Shown here: positions 6,296 to 13,033 of the stretch, piece by piece | Numbering within the stretch: position 1 is the stretch's first letter | Layout of the letters: each line of letters begins with the position of its first letter | Assembly: GCA_002478245.1 (NCBI GenBank) | Contig: DLMW01000011.1 | Location: forward strand, 1 to 14,553 | Source of the DNA: a bacterium UBP18_UBA7526 | GTDB taxonomy: Bacteria > UBP18 > UBA7526 | Reading direction: 5' to 3' | DNA: 14,553 nt | Program-made: the position numbers and the translations under genes | The notes under the pieces: generated by a model | What the model was told of the DNA's origin: nothing | Database searches by the model: none | Seen by the model: the letters and a program-made list of their open reading frames with translations, nothing else

Positions 6296-7537
6296 GTGGA
6301 ATATAAAGTAAAGAAGGGTGATATCTATATCCTAAAAGGTCCAGGGAGGGTAAGGGTAAAGAGGGGAAGGATAGAAGCAGTGGGGAAGAGTGTTGAAGAA
6401 AAAGAAGAAGTTTTCATTCCCCTTGGTAAGTCCATCCCCTTAGAGGCCAAGAAAGAATCGACCCTTTCCCTAGAGATAGAGAAGCCGGGTGAGATAAAGA
6501 AAATTGGAGAGAGAACCATTCCGCCCTCTTGGGATGATCTAATCGCCCGCATTATAAAGGAGAAAGTAAGAACTATCCTTATTTTAGGTGCTATGGATAC
6601 CGGAAAGAGCTTCTTTGCCACCTATTTGGCGAATAAGCTCCTGGAGAAAGGAGTGCGGCCCGCGGTCTTAGATGGGGATCCCGGGCAGAGCGATGTTGGA
6701 ATCCCGAGCACTTTGGGCTTAGCGGTCCTAAAGGAGCAAGTAGTCTTTCTCTTTGAGGCAGAGCCCTCCGCCATCTACTTCATCGGCTCCCATTCCCCAG
6801 GCCTGCACTTTTTACCCACCATTGTGGGAACCAAGAGATTGGCAGAGATTGGTCTAAAAGGGGCAGATACCGTAATCGTCAACACCACGGGCTGGATCCA
6901 GGGAGATGGGGGGAGGGTGCTTAAGAGATCAAAGATCGAGGTCCTCTCTCCAGGGATCGTGGTCCTCTTAGAGAGGAAGGATGAGCTGGAACACCTAGTT
7001 AAAGGCTGTGATCCTAAAAAGATTGTGAGAATCCATGTCTCGAAGGAGGCCTCTCTTACCAGTGAGAAGGAAAGGAAGAAGCTCAGGGAATTGGCCAGCC
7101 AGAGATACTTTAAAAATGCTAAGGAGATTAGGCTCCCTTTGGAGAGAATAGTAACGGATAGATGCTACTTCAGGACGGGAAAAGAGATAGAGATCCCTGG
7201 GGCTCTCTATGCCGAGAGACTATCTGGCTTTGAGGGAACATTGATCATTACTCAAAAACCTCTTTCCCAAGGGAAATTGAAGGACCTAAGTAAGGAATTG
7301 GGGAATATCAAAAGCATCGTTGCTGGAGAAGAGAAGGGAATACTGGTGGGCCTTTTGGACGAGAAGGGTGATACCTTAGGCCTGGGAAGGATTGAGAAGA
7401 TCAACTACAAGAAGAAGGAGGTCCTTTTATCTACCCCAGTTAGAGATGGAGAAAGGATAAGGGTTATCCAGTTTGGCTCTTTAAGAGTTACTCCAGAGGG
7501 AAGGGAGGCGGGCTTTGTCTCACCTGGTTACTTTTAG
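6296..7537 (+). CDS. Clp1/Grc3-type polynucleotide 5'-kinase-like P-loop protein
   Basis: A 413-residue P-loop protein. GTG 6296 directly follows the previous stop codon, with AGGAG six bases upstream (6285-6289). An N-terminal all-beta domain of about 75 residues (GDIYILKGPGRVRVKRGRIEAVG) precedes the P-loop domain, as in Clp1 proteins. Walker A is GAMDTGKS (98-105); the downstream DGDPGQSDVG (126-135) matches the 'DxDxGQ' Walker-B-like signature of Clp1, NOL9 and Grc3. A following VNTTGWIQG segment also fits. The C-terminal 120 residues form a further beta-rich domain. Clp1-family members phosphorylate 5'-OH ends of RNA or DNA; archaeal homologues do so, whereas bacterial ones are sparsely described. 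The assignment by motif is reasonable; real activity and substrate are unknown. Confidence 0.78.
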   Translation: MEYKVKKGDIYILKGPGRVRVKRGRIEAVGKSVEEKEEVFIPLGKSIPLEAKKESTLSLEIEKPGEIKKIGERTIPPSWDDLIARIIKEKVRTILILGAMDTGKSFFATYLANKLLEKGVRPAVLDGDPGQSDVGIPSTLGLAVLKEQVVFLFEAEPSAIYFIGSHSPGLHFLPTIVGTKRLAEIGLKGADTVIVNTTGWIQGDGGRVLKRSKIEVLSPGIVVLLERKDELEHLVKGCDPKKIVRIHVSKEASLTSEKERKKLRELASQRYFKNAKEIRLPLERIVTDRCYFRTGKEIEIPGALYAERLSGFEGTLIITQKPLSQGKLKDLSKELGNIKSIVAGEEKGILVGLLDEKGDTLGLGRIEKINYKKKEVLLSTPVRDGERIRVIQFGSLRVTPEGREAGFVSPGYF

Positions 7538-7570
7538 ATGAACCCGCCTCTTTAAGCACGAAAAAAGAGG
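7505..7570 (+). promoter_or_regulatory. Two mutually exclusive hairpins between Clp1-like and GGDEF genes
   Basis: GAGGCGGG (7505-7512) pairs perfectly with CCCGCCTC (7543-7550), extended by weak A-T/G-T pairs and followed only by TTTAA. The alternative is CCTCTTT (7547-7553) with AAAGAGG (7564-7570). The two share 7547-7550, so they compete. The arrangement looks like a leaky terminator or attenuator at the gene junction, but the T tract is too short to call termination. Confidence 0.3.
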
Positions 7571-7588
7571 AATATAAAAAGGTGCGGG

Positions 7589-9355
7589 GTGAAGATTTCT
7601 TTAGCAGGAAAGATTGCTGGATTTGTGATTGCGATCATCGTCTTCATTATGTCCTTAGTAGCTGGGATTACTCTTAAGAGGGAGGAGAGGACGGCCACTG
7701 ACCAGATGATCGAGAGGGCCAAGGATATTACCAATGCCCTGGCCACAACCTCCACCACCGCCATCCTATCCAATGACTACATCACCCTGGCCCAGATAGC
7801 GGAGGGGATAGGTAGGAAGGGTGAGGATATCGATTATGTCATCATTTTGAACGATATTGGAGAGGTTATGGCCCATACGGATAAGAGCTTGGTGGGCAAG
7901 GCTTTGAGTGACGACTTGAGCCTCCGGGCCCAGAGAGCAAGGACCACCCTCTTCCAGATTACAGAAGAGGGGGTCTACGATATCGCGGTCCCTATCCTTC
8001 TTGAGAGAAGAAGGATCGGTCTGGTTCGGGTGGGTTTCTCCTCTCTCCCCCTAAAAGGAAGGATCGCTGAGATCCGAGATCGCATCTTTCTTTTAACCAT
8101 TGGCCTGCTCATCCTAGGGATCGTTATTTCCCTGCTCCTGGCAGCTACCATCACGCGATCGATAAATAGGTTGGTTCGGGCTGCTAGAGAGATCGGCAGG
8201 GGAGCCTTGGGGACCAGGGTAAGGATCACCTCGCGAGACGAGATCGGGGAGTTGGGAGGGGTATTCAATGAGATGTCGCAGAGGCTTTTAGGAAGCTTTC
8301 GGGCGCTTTCGGAGAAGAGCACCCTTCTCGCCCGGGCAAAAGAGGAGCTTGACCAGAGGGTCCTGGATCTTCAGATGATCCAGAGGCTCTCTACAAAGAT
8401 AAGCTCCAAACTAGAGAAGGAGGAGCTCTTGAGACTCATCGTGGAGCTATTCATGGAGGTAGCCCAGGTGGAGAAAGGGTCCCTCATGCTCTGGGATGAG
8501 GAGAGGGAAGAGCTCCTTATCGCCCATGGCATAGGGATAAGTGAGGAGGCCAAGCGCACCTTAAGGCTCAAGATGGGGGAAGGGGTTGCGGGTAAGGCAC
8601 TTGAGGAGAAGAGGCCTATCATGATCAGTGACACCCTCCGGGATACCTGGTATAAGCCTCTGAAGATGGAGAAGAAAGTCCATAAGACAGAGACCCTCCT
8701 CTCCCTTCCCCTAATAGTGAAGGGGGAGGGGATAGGAGTGATCACCCTTTCCAATAAGGTCTCCCGCCAGCCATTCATTAGAAGGGATGAGGAGCTCTTA
8801 TCTACCTTAGCAAGCCATGCCGCGGTAGCCGTCCAGAACGCCATCTTATATGAGAAGGCGATCCACGATGGACTGACCGGCCTCTACACTCATACCTTTT
8901 TCCAGAATCGGTTGGAAGAAGAGACGGAGAAGGCGAGAAAATATCGAGCGCCGCTATCCCTACTCATGATGGACATCGACCACTTCAAGGGATTCAACGA
9001 TACCTATGGCCATCCGGCTGGAGACAGGGTTCTGGTGGATATTGCCCAGATTACAAAAGAGGCCATAAGGGGAGCAGATATCCCTGCTCGTTATGGGGGG
9101 GAAGAGTTTGCCCTCATCCTGCCTGAGACGGATGGCCAGGGAGCCTTTAAACTGGCAGAGAGACTGAGAAAGAAGGTGGAGGGGTTTGACTTCTTGGAAG
9201 AGGAGAAGGTTAAGATTACCATAAGCATTGGGGTGGCGAGCTATCAGGAAGGGATGCGTAAGGAGACCTTAATCAGTCAGGCAGATCAGGCTTTGTATCG
9301 CGCCAAAAAAGAGGGAAGGAATAGGGTCTCTCTCTTTAAAGGTAGTAATAAGTAG
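7589..9355 (+). CDS. Membrane diguanylate cyclase with HAMP, GAF and GGEEF domains
   Basis: A 588-residue signalling protein predicted to make cyclic di-GMP from two GTP. Order: TM1 about 9-29, extracytoplasmic sensor region about 30-164, TM2 about 167-187, HAMP about 188-240, a coiled-coil linker, GAF about 270-420, GGDEF domain from D427 to the end. The cyclase looks active: MDIDHFK with D462/D464 for metal and GTP, and the signature GGEEF at 503-507. The product-inhibition I-site RxxD is present as RGAD (494-497), five residues before GGEEF, so feedback inhibition by c-di-GMP is expected. GTG 7589 is the start that places TM1 correctly. It ends 55 bases before the first BMC shell gene with no clear terminator between, which suggests co-transcription. 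The ligand sensed is unknown. Confidence 0.93.
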   Translation: MKISLAGKIAGFVIAIIVFIMSLVAGITLKREERTATDQMIERAKDITNALATTSTTAILSNDYITLAQIAEGIGRKGEDIDYVIILNDIGEVMAHTDKSLVGKALSDDLSLRAQRARTTLFQITEEGVYDIAVPILLERRRIGLVRVGFSSLPLKGRIAEIRDRIFLLTIGLLILGIVISLLLAATITRSINRLVRAAREIGRGALGTRVRITSRDEIGELGGVFNEMSQRLLGSFRALSEKSTLLARAKEELDQRVLDLQMIQRLSTKISSKLEKEELLRLIVELFMEVAQVEKGSLMLWDEEREELLIAHGIGISEEAKRTLRLKMGEGVAGKALEEKRPIMISDTLRDTWYKPLKMEKKVHKTETLLSLPLIVKGEGIGVITLSNKVSRQPFIRRDEELLSTLASHAAVAVQNAILYEKAIHDGLTGLYTHTFFQNRLEEETEKARKYRAPLSLLMMDIDHFKGFNDTYGHPAGDRVLVDIAQITKEAIRGADIPARYGGEEFALILPETDGQGAFKLAERLRKKVEGFDFLEEEKVKITISIGVASYQEGMRKETLISQADQALYRAKKEGRNRVSLFKGSNK

Positions 9356-9410
9356 CAAGGAAAAAGTAACATTGAGCATTGTAAATTGCCCGACGAAAAG
9401 GAGGTAAGAG

Positions 9411-9701
9411 ATGGCAGAGATTAGAGAAGCCTTGGGGATGATCGAGACCAGAGGACTGGTAGCTTTGATTGAGGCCACGGATGCCATGATCAAGGCGGCC
9501 AAGGTGAAACTGGTCGGCTGGGAGAAGATTGGAGCCGGCTATGTCACTACCCTGGTGCGGGGCGACGTTGCCGCCTGTAAGGCAGCCTGCGATGCTGGGG
9601 CCAGCGCGGCTCAGAAGGTGGGGGAACTGATAAGCGTCCACGTCATTCCCCGACCCCATCCAGATATGGAAGGGGTAATGCCCATCACTCCTGGGAAGTA
9701 A
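9411..9701 (+). CDS. BMC-H shell protein, hexameric (PduA/EutM/CcmK type)
   Basis: A single-domain bacterial microcompartment shell protein of 96 residues, the usual length. A near-consensus AAAAGGAGGT lies just before ATG 9411, as expected for the most abundant shell component. Motifs: ALGMIETRGLVALIEATDAMIKAAKV at the N terminus, KIGAG at 39-43, the loop that lines the hexamer pore (PduA and many CcmK proteins have KIGSG), and the conserved VIPRPH segment near the C terminus. The Gly-Ala change keeps a small pore loop but removes the serine hydroxyl. It is the only BMC-H gene in this window and no BMC-T is present; a closed shell would normally need further paralogues, presumably to the right. 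Confidence 0.97.
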   Translation: MAEIREALGMIETRGLVALIEATDAMIKAAKVKLVGWEKIGAGYVTTLVRGDVAACKAACDAGASAAQKVGELISVHVIPRPHPDMEGVMPITPGK

Positions 9702-9749
9702 AAGATAAGAAAGTAGGGATTGAAAGAAGCTGAGAAATACCTTTTTATC

Positions 9750-9762
9750 TTTACCCTGTTAG
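9750..9762 (+). repeat. Left arm of 13-bp inverted repeat flanking tpiA
   Basis: TTTACCCTGTTAG here is the exact reverse complement of CTAACAGGGTAAA at 10691-10703. The two copies bracket the triosephosphate isomerase gene, one in each flanking intergenic gap. No transposase or target duplication is visible. Confidence 0.55.
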
Positions 9763-9858
9763 AGCCTGGAATATCATTTTTACTCCGTAACAGATAAGAG
9801 ACCGATTTCCAAGGTGAATATTCCTTCCCTCTCTGTAATCAAGTCGCTAACGGGGTCT

Positions 9859-9880
9859 ACTCCTAGCGAAGCGAGGGAGT
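9859..9880 (+). promoter_or_regulatory. Hairpin covering the tpiA ribosome-binding site
   Basis: Bases 9859-9867 (ACTCCTAGC) can pair with 9871-9880 (GCGAGGGAGT) around a GAA loop, giving eight base pairs with one A-G mismatch and one bulged G. The 3' arm contains the GAGGGAG Shine-Dalgarno site (9873-9879) of the ATG at 9883, so folding would hide it. Predicted by eye only. Confidence 0.35.
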
Positions 9881-9882
9881 CT

Positions 9883-10638
9883 ATGCGCCGGCCGATAATT
9901 GCTGGGAATTGGAAGATGCACAAGACCATCGACCAGTCCCTGGACTTAGTGACTAAGTTAAAGTCCGAGGTCGCTAAGGTCAATGATGTGGATATCGTGG
10001 TCTGCCCCCCCTTTACCTCTCTCTTTGCAGTAGGCAAGGCCATAAAGGGAACCAATATCTCTCTCGGTGCCCAGGACCTTCACTGGGAGGAGAAGGGAGC
10101 CTACACGGGAGAGGTCTCACCAGTTATGCTCACCGATCTCGGCTGCAGATACGTCATCATTGGCCACTCAGAGAGGAGGCAGTTCTTCGCTGAGACGAAT
10201 CAGTCCGTGAATAGGAAGGTAAAGGCAGCCTTAAGATTCGGCCTTACTCCAATAATCTGCGTGGGGGAGAGGTTGGAGGAGAGGGAGAGGGGAGTGACTG
10301 AAGGGGTGGTGAGAGAACATATCACCCGAGGACTGGAAGGCCTGGCTCGGGAAGAGGCATTAAAAATAGTCATTGCCTATGAACCGGTATGGGCCATCGG
10401 AACTGGGAAGACCGCCACTCCCGATCAAGCACAAGAGGTACATTCTTTCATTAGAGGACTTTTGAGAGAACTCTACGATGAGGTTACCGCCTCTGGGGTC
10501 AGGATCCAGTATGGAGGGAGTGTCAACCCAGAGAATATCACCGATCTAATGGGGGAGGAGGACATCGATGGCGCTTTAGTGGGTGGAGCGAGCCTGGATG
10601 CTCGTTCCTTTGCCCAGATTGTGAAATACGAAAGATAG
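9883..10638 (+). CDS. tpiA: Triosephosphate isomerase
   Basis: Interconverts dihydroxyacetone phosphate and glyceraldehyde 3-phosphate. The 251-residue length is standard. All hallmarks are present: N9 and K11 in AGNWKMHK, catalytic H95 in IIGHSERR, catalytic E167 in YEPVWAIGTG, the flexible loop 6 (AIGTGKTATP) and the phosphate-binding YGGSV and GGASL near the C terminus. ATG 9883 gives the canonical N terminus (MRRPIIAGNWKM) and has GAGG six bases upstream. An in-frame GTG at 9814 would add 23 residues but lacks a ribosome site. The gene sits inside a BMC operon between the BMC-H and PduL genes, unusual for TPI, which points to triose phosphate being a product of the BMC pathway. Flanked by a 13-bp inverted repeat. 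Confidence 0.97.
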   Translation: MRRPIIAGNWKMHKTIDQSLDLVTKLKSEVAKVNDVDIVVCPPFTSLFAVGKAIKGTNISLGAQDLHWEEKGAYTGEVSPVMLTDLGCRYVIIGHSERRQFFAETNQSVNRKVKAALRFGLTPIICVGERLEERERGVTEGVVREHITRGLEGLAREEALKIVIAYEPVWAIGTGKTATPDQAQEVHSFIRGLLRELYDEVTASGVRIQYGGSVNPENITDLMGEEDIDGALVGGASLDARSFAQIVKYER

Positions 10639-10652
10639 CGGTTTTTTACCGC
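10638..10652 (+). other. Small hairpin directly after tpiA
   Basis: GCGGT-TTTTT-ACCGC forms a perfect 5-bp stem with a T5 loop, beginning at the last base of the tpiA stop codon. There is no T tract after the stem (CTCAGATATATC follows), so it is more likely a transcript-stabilising hairpin than a terminator. The rest of the 92-base gap to pduL holds the right arm of the 13-bp inverted repeat. Confidence 0.35.
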
Positions 10653-10690
10653 CTCAGATATATCCCTTAAAGAAATATTCCTAAGGATTT

Positions 10691-10703
10691 CTAACAGGGT
10701 AAA
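10691..10703 (+). repeat. Right arm of 13-bp inverted repeat flanking tpiA
   Basis: CTAACAGGGTAAA is the exact reverse complement of 9750-9762. It lies in the gap between tpiA and pduL, 28 bases before the pduL GTG start. Confidence 0.55.
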
Positions 10704-10730
10704 TGGTCAACGTTTAATGAGGAAAAAGAC

Positions 10731-11378
10731 GTGTATGATGAGAAGTTAGTCCGTTCCATTGTGAAGGAAGTCTTAGATAAGTTAGGTGCTATTCCCAAGG
10801 CACCTTTCGAAAAGATACCGGTCGGCCTCTCCAATAGGCACCTTCACCTTACCCCAAAGGATTTAGAGACCCTCTTTGGAAGAGGGGCAAGGCTAACAAA
10901 GTTAAGGGACCTCTCACAGCCAGGGCAGTTCGCAGCCAATGAAGTGGTTACCTTGGTAGGACCAAAGGGAAGGTTGGATAGGGTGCGCATTTTGGGTCCG
11001 GTAAGAGAAGAGACCCAGGTTGAAGTATCAAGAACGGATAGTTACATCCTGGGGATTAAGCCCCCTGTGAGGATCTCAGGAGATATTAAAGGCTCAAGCG
11101 GAATAAAGATCATTGGCCCCAAGGGTGAGATCAACCTAAGGGAAGGAGTGATCATTGCCCAGCGCCATATCCATATGTCTCCTGATGAGGCGCGGGGCTT
11201 TGGGGTAAAGGATGGGGATGTGGTAAAGGTAAAGGTAACTGGCAAGAGAGCATTGATATTTGATAATGTCATAATCAGGTCTGCTCCGACACATAAGTTA
11301 GATTTCCACATAGACATCGATGAGGCCAATGCTGCTGAATTATCTCAAGGAGACTTCATCGAAATCATAAAAAGTTAA
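10731..11378 (+). CDS. pduL: PduL-type phosphate acyltransferase (phosphotransacylase)
   Basis: Converts acyl-CoA plus phosphate to acyl-phosphate plus CoA, recycling CoA for the aldehyde dehydrogenase inside the BMC. The 215-residue protein has both PduL beta-barrel halves. Zinc ligands of the structurally known Rhodopseudomonas PduL map with the same spacing here: H37 and H39 (NRHLHL), E98 (TQVEVS), H146 and H148 (RHIHM) and H193 (FHIDIDEANAA). The first 19 residues (DEKLVRSIVKEVLDKLG) form an amphipathic helix followed by a Pro/Ala linker, as expected for an encapsulation peptide. GTG 10731 has GAGG eight bases upstream, and starting there retains the targeting helix. It is followed after 64 bases by acetate kinase, which uses its product. 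Confidence 0.97.
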   Translation: MYDEKLVRSIVKEVLDKLGAIPKAPFEKIPVGLSNRHLHLTPKDLETLFGRGARLTKLRDLSQPGQFAANEVVTLVGPKGRLDRVRILGPVREETQVEVSRTDSYILGIKPPVRISGDIKGSSGIKIIGPKGEINLREGVIIAQRHIHMSPDEARGFGVKDGDVVKVKVTGKRALIFDNVIIRSAPTHKLDFHIDIDEANAAELSQGDFIEIIKS

Positions 11379-11385
11379 GATAAAG

Positions 11386-11395
11386 AGTAACCAGT
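11386..11395 (+). repeat. Partial copy of intergenic repeat (AGTAACCAGT half)
   Basis: AGTAACCAGT, identical to the left-arm unit of the repeats around the BMC-P gene, lies 7 bases after the pduL stop. Only a degenerate partner (AAACTGTTAACT, near 11406-11417) follows, so any hairpin is weak. Confidence 0.5.
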
Positions 11396-11442
11396 TCCCT
11401 ATCCCAAACTGTTAACTAATACCAACCTTAAAGGGGGTAAAA

Positions 11443-12651
11443 TTGAAGATATTGGTTCTAAACTGCGGAAGCTCTTCTGTGAAGTATGAATTGATTGAGA
11501 TTGAGAAGGAGTCTGCTCTAGCCAAGGGGATTGTGGAGAGGATCGGGATGAGCGGAGCCCTCCTCACCCATATCGGACCGGAGAAAAAAGTCTTAAAGTC
11601 AGCAGTAGAGGCCTTAGACCATAGGGAAGCGATCAGGATTGCTCTGGATACTTTGCTCCATCCCGAGATGGGGGCGATTAAGGATAAGAAAGAAATTGCC
11701 GCTATTGGTCATCGGGTGGTTCACGGAGGAGAGAAGTTTGCGGCCTCTGTCCTAATTACAGAAGAGGTGAAAGAAGATATCAGGGACTGTATAGAACTCG
11801 CCCCTCTCCATAATCCTCATAATTTAAGGGGCATCATGGCCTGTGAGGAGCTCCTTCCTGGGGTCCCCCAGGTAGCGGTCTTCGATACCGCCTTCCATCA
11901 GACCATGCCCAGACATGCCTATATCTATGGATTGCCTTATATGCAGTATCGCAAGTATGGGATTAGAAGATATGGCTTCCATGGAACCTCCCATCTCTAT
12001 GTCTCCCAGAGGGTAGCCCATCTCATGGGTAGGCCCTTGGTAGACCTAAAGGTCATCACCTGCCACTTAGGAAATGGGGCAAGTATTGCTGCCATCAAGG
12101 GAGGGGTATCCATCGATACCTCCATGGGCTTCACCCCTTTGGAGGGTTTGGTCATGGGAACGAGATGTGGGGACATCGATCCGGCCATTGTCTTATACAT
12201 CATGACCAATGAGGGATTATCAGTGAATGAGGTAAATACCATGCTCAACTTCCATTCCGGCCTTCAGGGATTATCAGGGATAAGCAGTGATATGCATGAT
12301 ATTCTGGAGGAGGAGAAGAAAGGGGATGAGCAAGCAAGATTGACCATAGAGATATTCACCTATCGCATAAAGAAGTATATCGCCAGTTATGCGGGAGTCA
12401 TGGGAGGGGTGGATGCCATTGTCTTCACTGCTGGGATTGGAGAGAACGTCCCCAAGATAAGAGCTTTAAGTTGCGCGGGATTAGAATTCTTAGGGGTGAT
12501 CATCGATAAGGAGAAGAATGAGAAGACAATAAAGAGGGAAGGGGAGATAAGCGCCCCTAATTCAAAGGTCAAGGTCTATTGCATCCCCACTAATGAGGAA
12601 CTGGTCATTGCCCGGGATACCTACAACGTAATCAGCAAAAGAAAGAAGTAA
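11443..12651 (+). CDS. ackA: Acetate kinase
   Basis: Transfers phosphate from acetyl-phosphate (or propionyl-phosphate) to ADP, giving acid plus ATP. The 402-residue length is normal. Family motifs: LNCGSSSVKYEL at the N terminus (N7), HRVVHGGEKF, the catalytic TAFHQTMP aspartate region, YGFHGTSHLYVS, HLGNGASIAAI, SMGFTPLEGLVMGTRCGDIDP and FTAGIGEN. The start is TTG 11443, preceded by AAGGGGGT; no better in-frame start fits the family N terminus. It starts immediately with the first core strand and ends in ISKRKK, so it has no obvious encapsulation peptide and may work in the cytosol on acyl-phosphate leaving the shell. Its TAA stop lies inside the intergenic repeat that starts at 12647. Confidence 0.97.
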   Translation: MKILVLNCGSSSVKYELIEIEKESALAKGIVERIGMSGALLTHIGPEKKVLKSAVEALDHREAIRIALDTLLHPEMGAIKDKKEIAAIGHRVVHGGEKFAASVLITEEVKEDIRDCIELAPLHNPHNLRGIMACEELLPGVPQVAVFDTAFHQTMPRHAYIYGLPYMQYRKYGIRRYGFHGTSHLYVSQRVAHLMGRPLVDLKVITCHLGNGASIAAIKGGVSIDTSMGFTPLEGLVMGTRCGDIDPAIVLYIMTNEGLSVNEVNTMLNFHSGLQGLSGISSDMHDILEEEKKGDEQARLTIEIFTYRIKKYIASYAGVMGGVDAIVFTAGIGENVPKIRALSCAGLEFLGVIIDKEKNEKTIKREGEISAPNSKVKVYCIPTNEELVIARDTYNVISKRKK

Positions 12652-12706
12652 CCAGTAACCAGTGAACAGTAACCAGTAAAAAAAGAGAAACTGTAAACTG
12701 GTTACT
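12647..12706 (+). repeat. Intergenic hairpin repeat, copy A (ackA to BMC-P)
   Basis: Contains AGTAACCAGT three times (12647-12656, 12654-12663, 12668-12677) followed by its reverse complement ACTGGTTACT (12697-12706). The best stem is 12654-12670 with 12690-12706: 15 of 17 positions pair, with a 19-base A-rich loop. The copy is nearly identical over about 60 bases to 13034-13090. The ackA stop codon is within its first unit. No T tract follows, so it is not a canonical terminator; it probably forms an RNA stem in the polycistronic message. Confidence 0.8.
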
Positions 12707-12736
12707 ATAAACCTCTAATCTATAAGGAGGCGGAAA

Positions 12737-13027
12737 ATGATATTTGCTAAGGTAATCGGTACGGTGGTGGCTACCAGAAAGGATGAGAAGATAGAGGGGT
12801 GCAAGTTACTTGCTGTCCAGCCCACAAGCATGGAAGGGAAGGAAGAGGGCTCCCCTCTAGTGGCCATCGATGCTGTGGGAGCTGGGATCGGTGAAGTAGT
12901 CCTTATCGCCAAGGGCTCCTCTGCCCGTCAGACAACAAGGACCAAGGATACCCCCACAGATGCCGTAATCATGGCCATTGTCGATACCATTGAGGCTGAG
13001 GGAAAAGTATTATTCCGTAAATCTTAG
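12737..13027 (+). CDS. BMC-P vertex protein, pentameric (EutN/CcmL/PduN type)
   Basis: A 96-residue pentamer-forming shell protein that caps the vertices of the icosahedral compartment. A strong AAGGAGGCGG site precedes ATG 12737. Family features: the N-terminal MIFAKVIGTVVATRKDEKIEGCKLLAVQP strand pair, a central VAIDAVGAGIGEVVLIAKGSSAR segment (the highly conserved D-GAG-GE-V---GSSAR pattern), and the C-terminal TDAVIMAIVDTIE helix. Only a few pentamers are needed per shell, whereas BMC-H is needed in large excess. This gene is bracketed on both sides by nearly identical hairpin repeats, which might tune its message level. Confidence 0.96.
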   Translation: MIFAKVIGTVVATRKDEKIEGCKLLAVQPTSMEGKEEGSPLVAIDAVGAGIGEVVLIAKGSSARQTTRTKDTPTDAVIMAIVDTIEAEGKVLFRKS

Positions 13028-13033
13028 AATAGA

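Noticed and set aside
8371..8844. 157-residue open frame on the minus strand inside the GGDEF gene
   Set aside because: Ser/Arg/Met-rich translation typical of the antisense of a coding gene; the + strand frame there encodes a clear GAF domain.
9336..9659. 107-residue minus-strand frame over the BMC-H gene
   Set aside because: Antisense of a very well conserved shell protein, no ribosome site and no recognisable family.
9720..9748. Second promoter upstream of tpiA (TTGAAA, 17 bases, TTTTAT)
   Set aside because: Only a weak -10 match in an AT-rich gap; not above what chance gives.
9750..10703. Insertion sequence around tpiA
   Set aside because: The 13-bp inverted repeats enclose only tpiA; there is no transposase and no target-site duplication.
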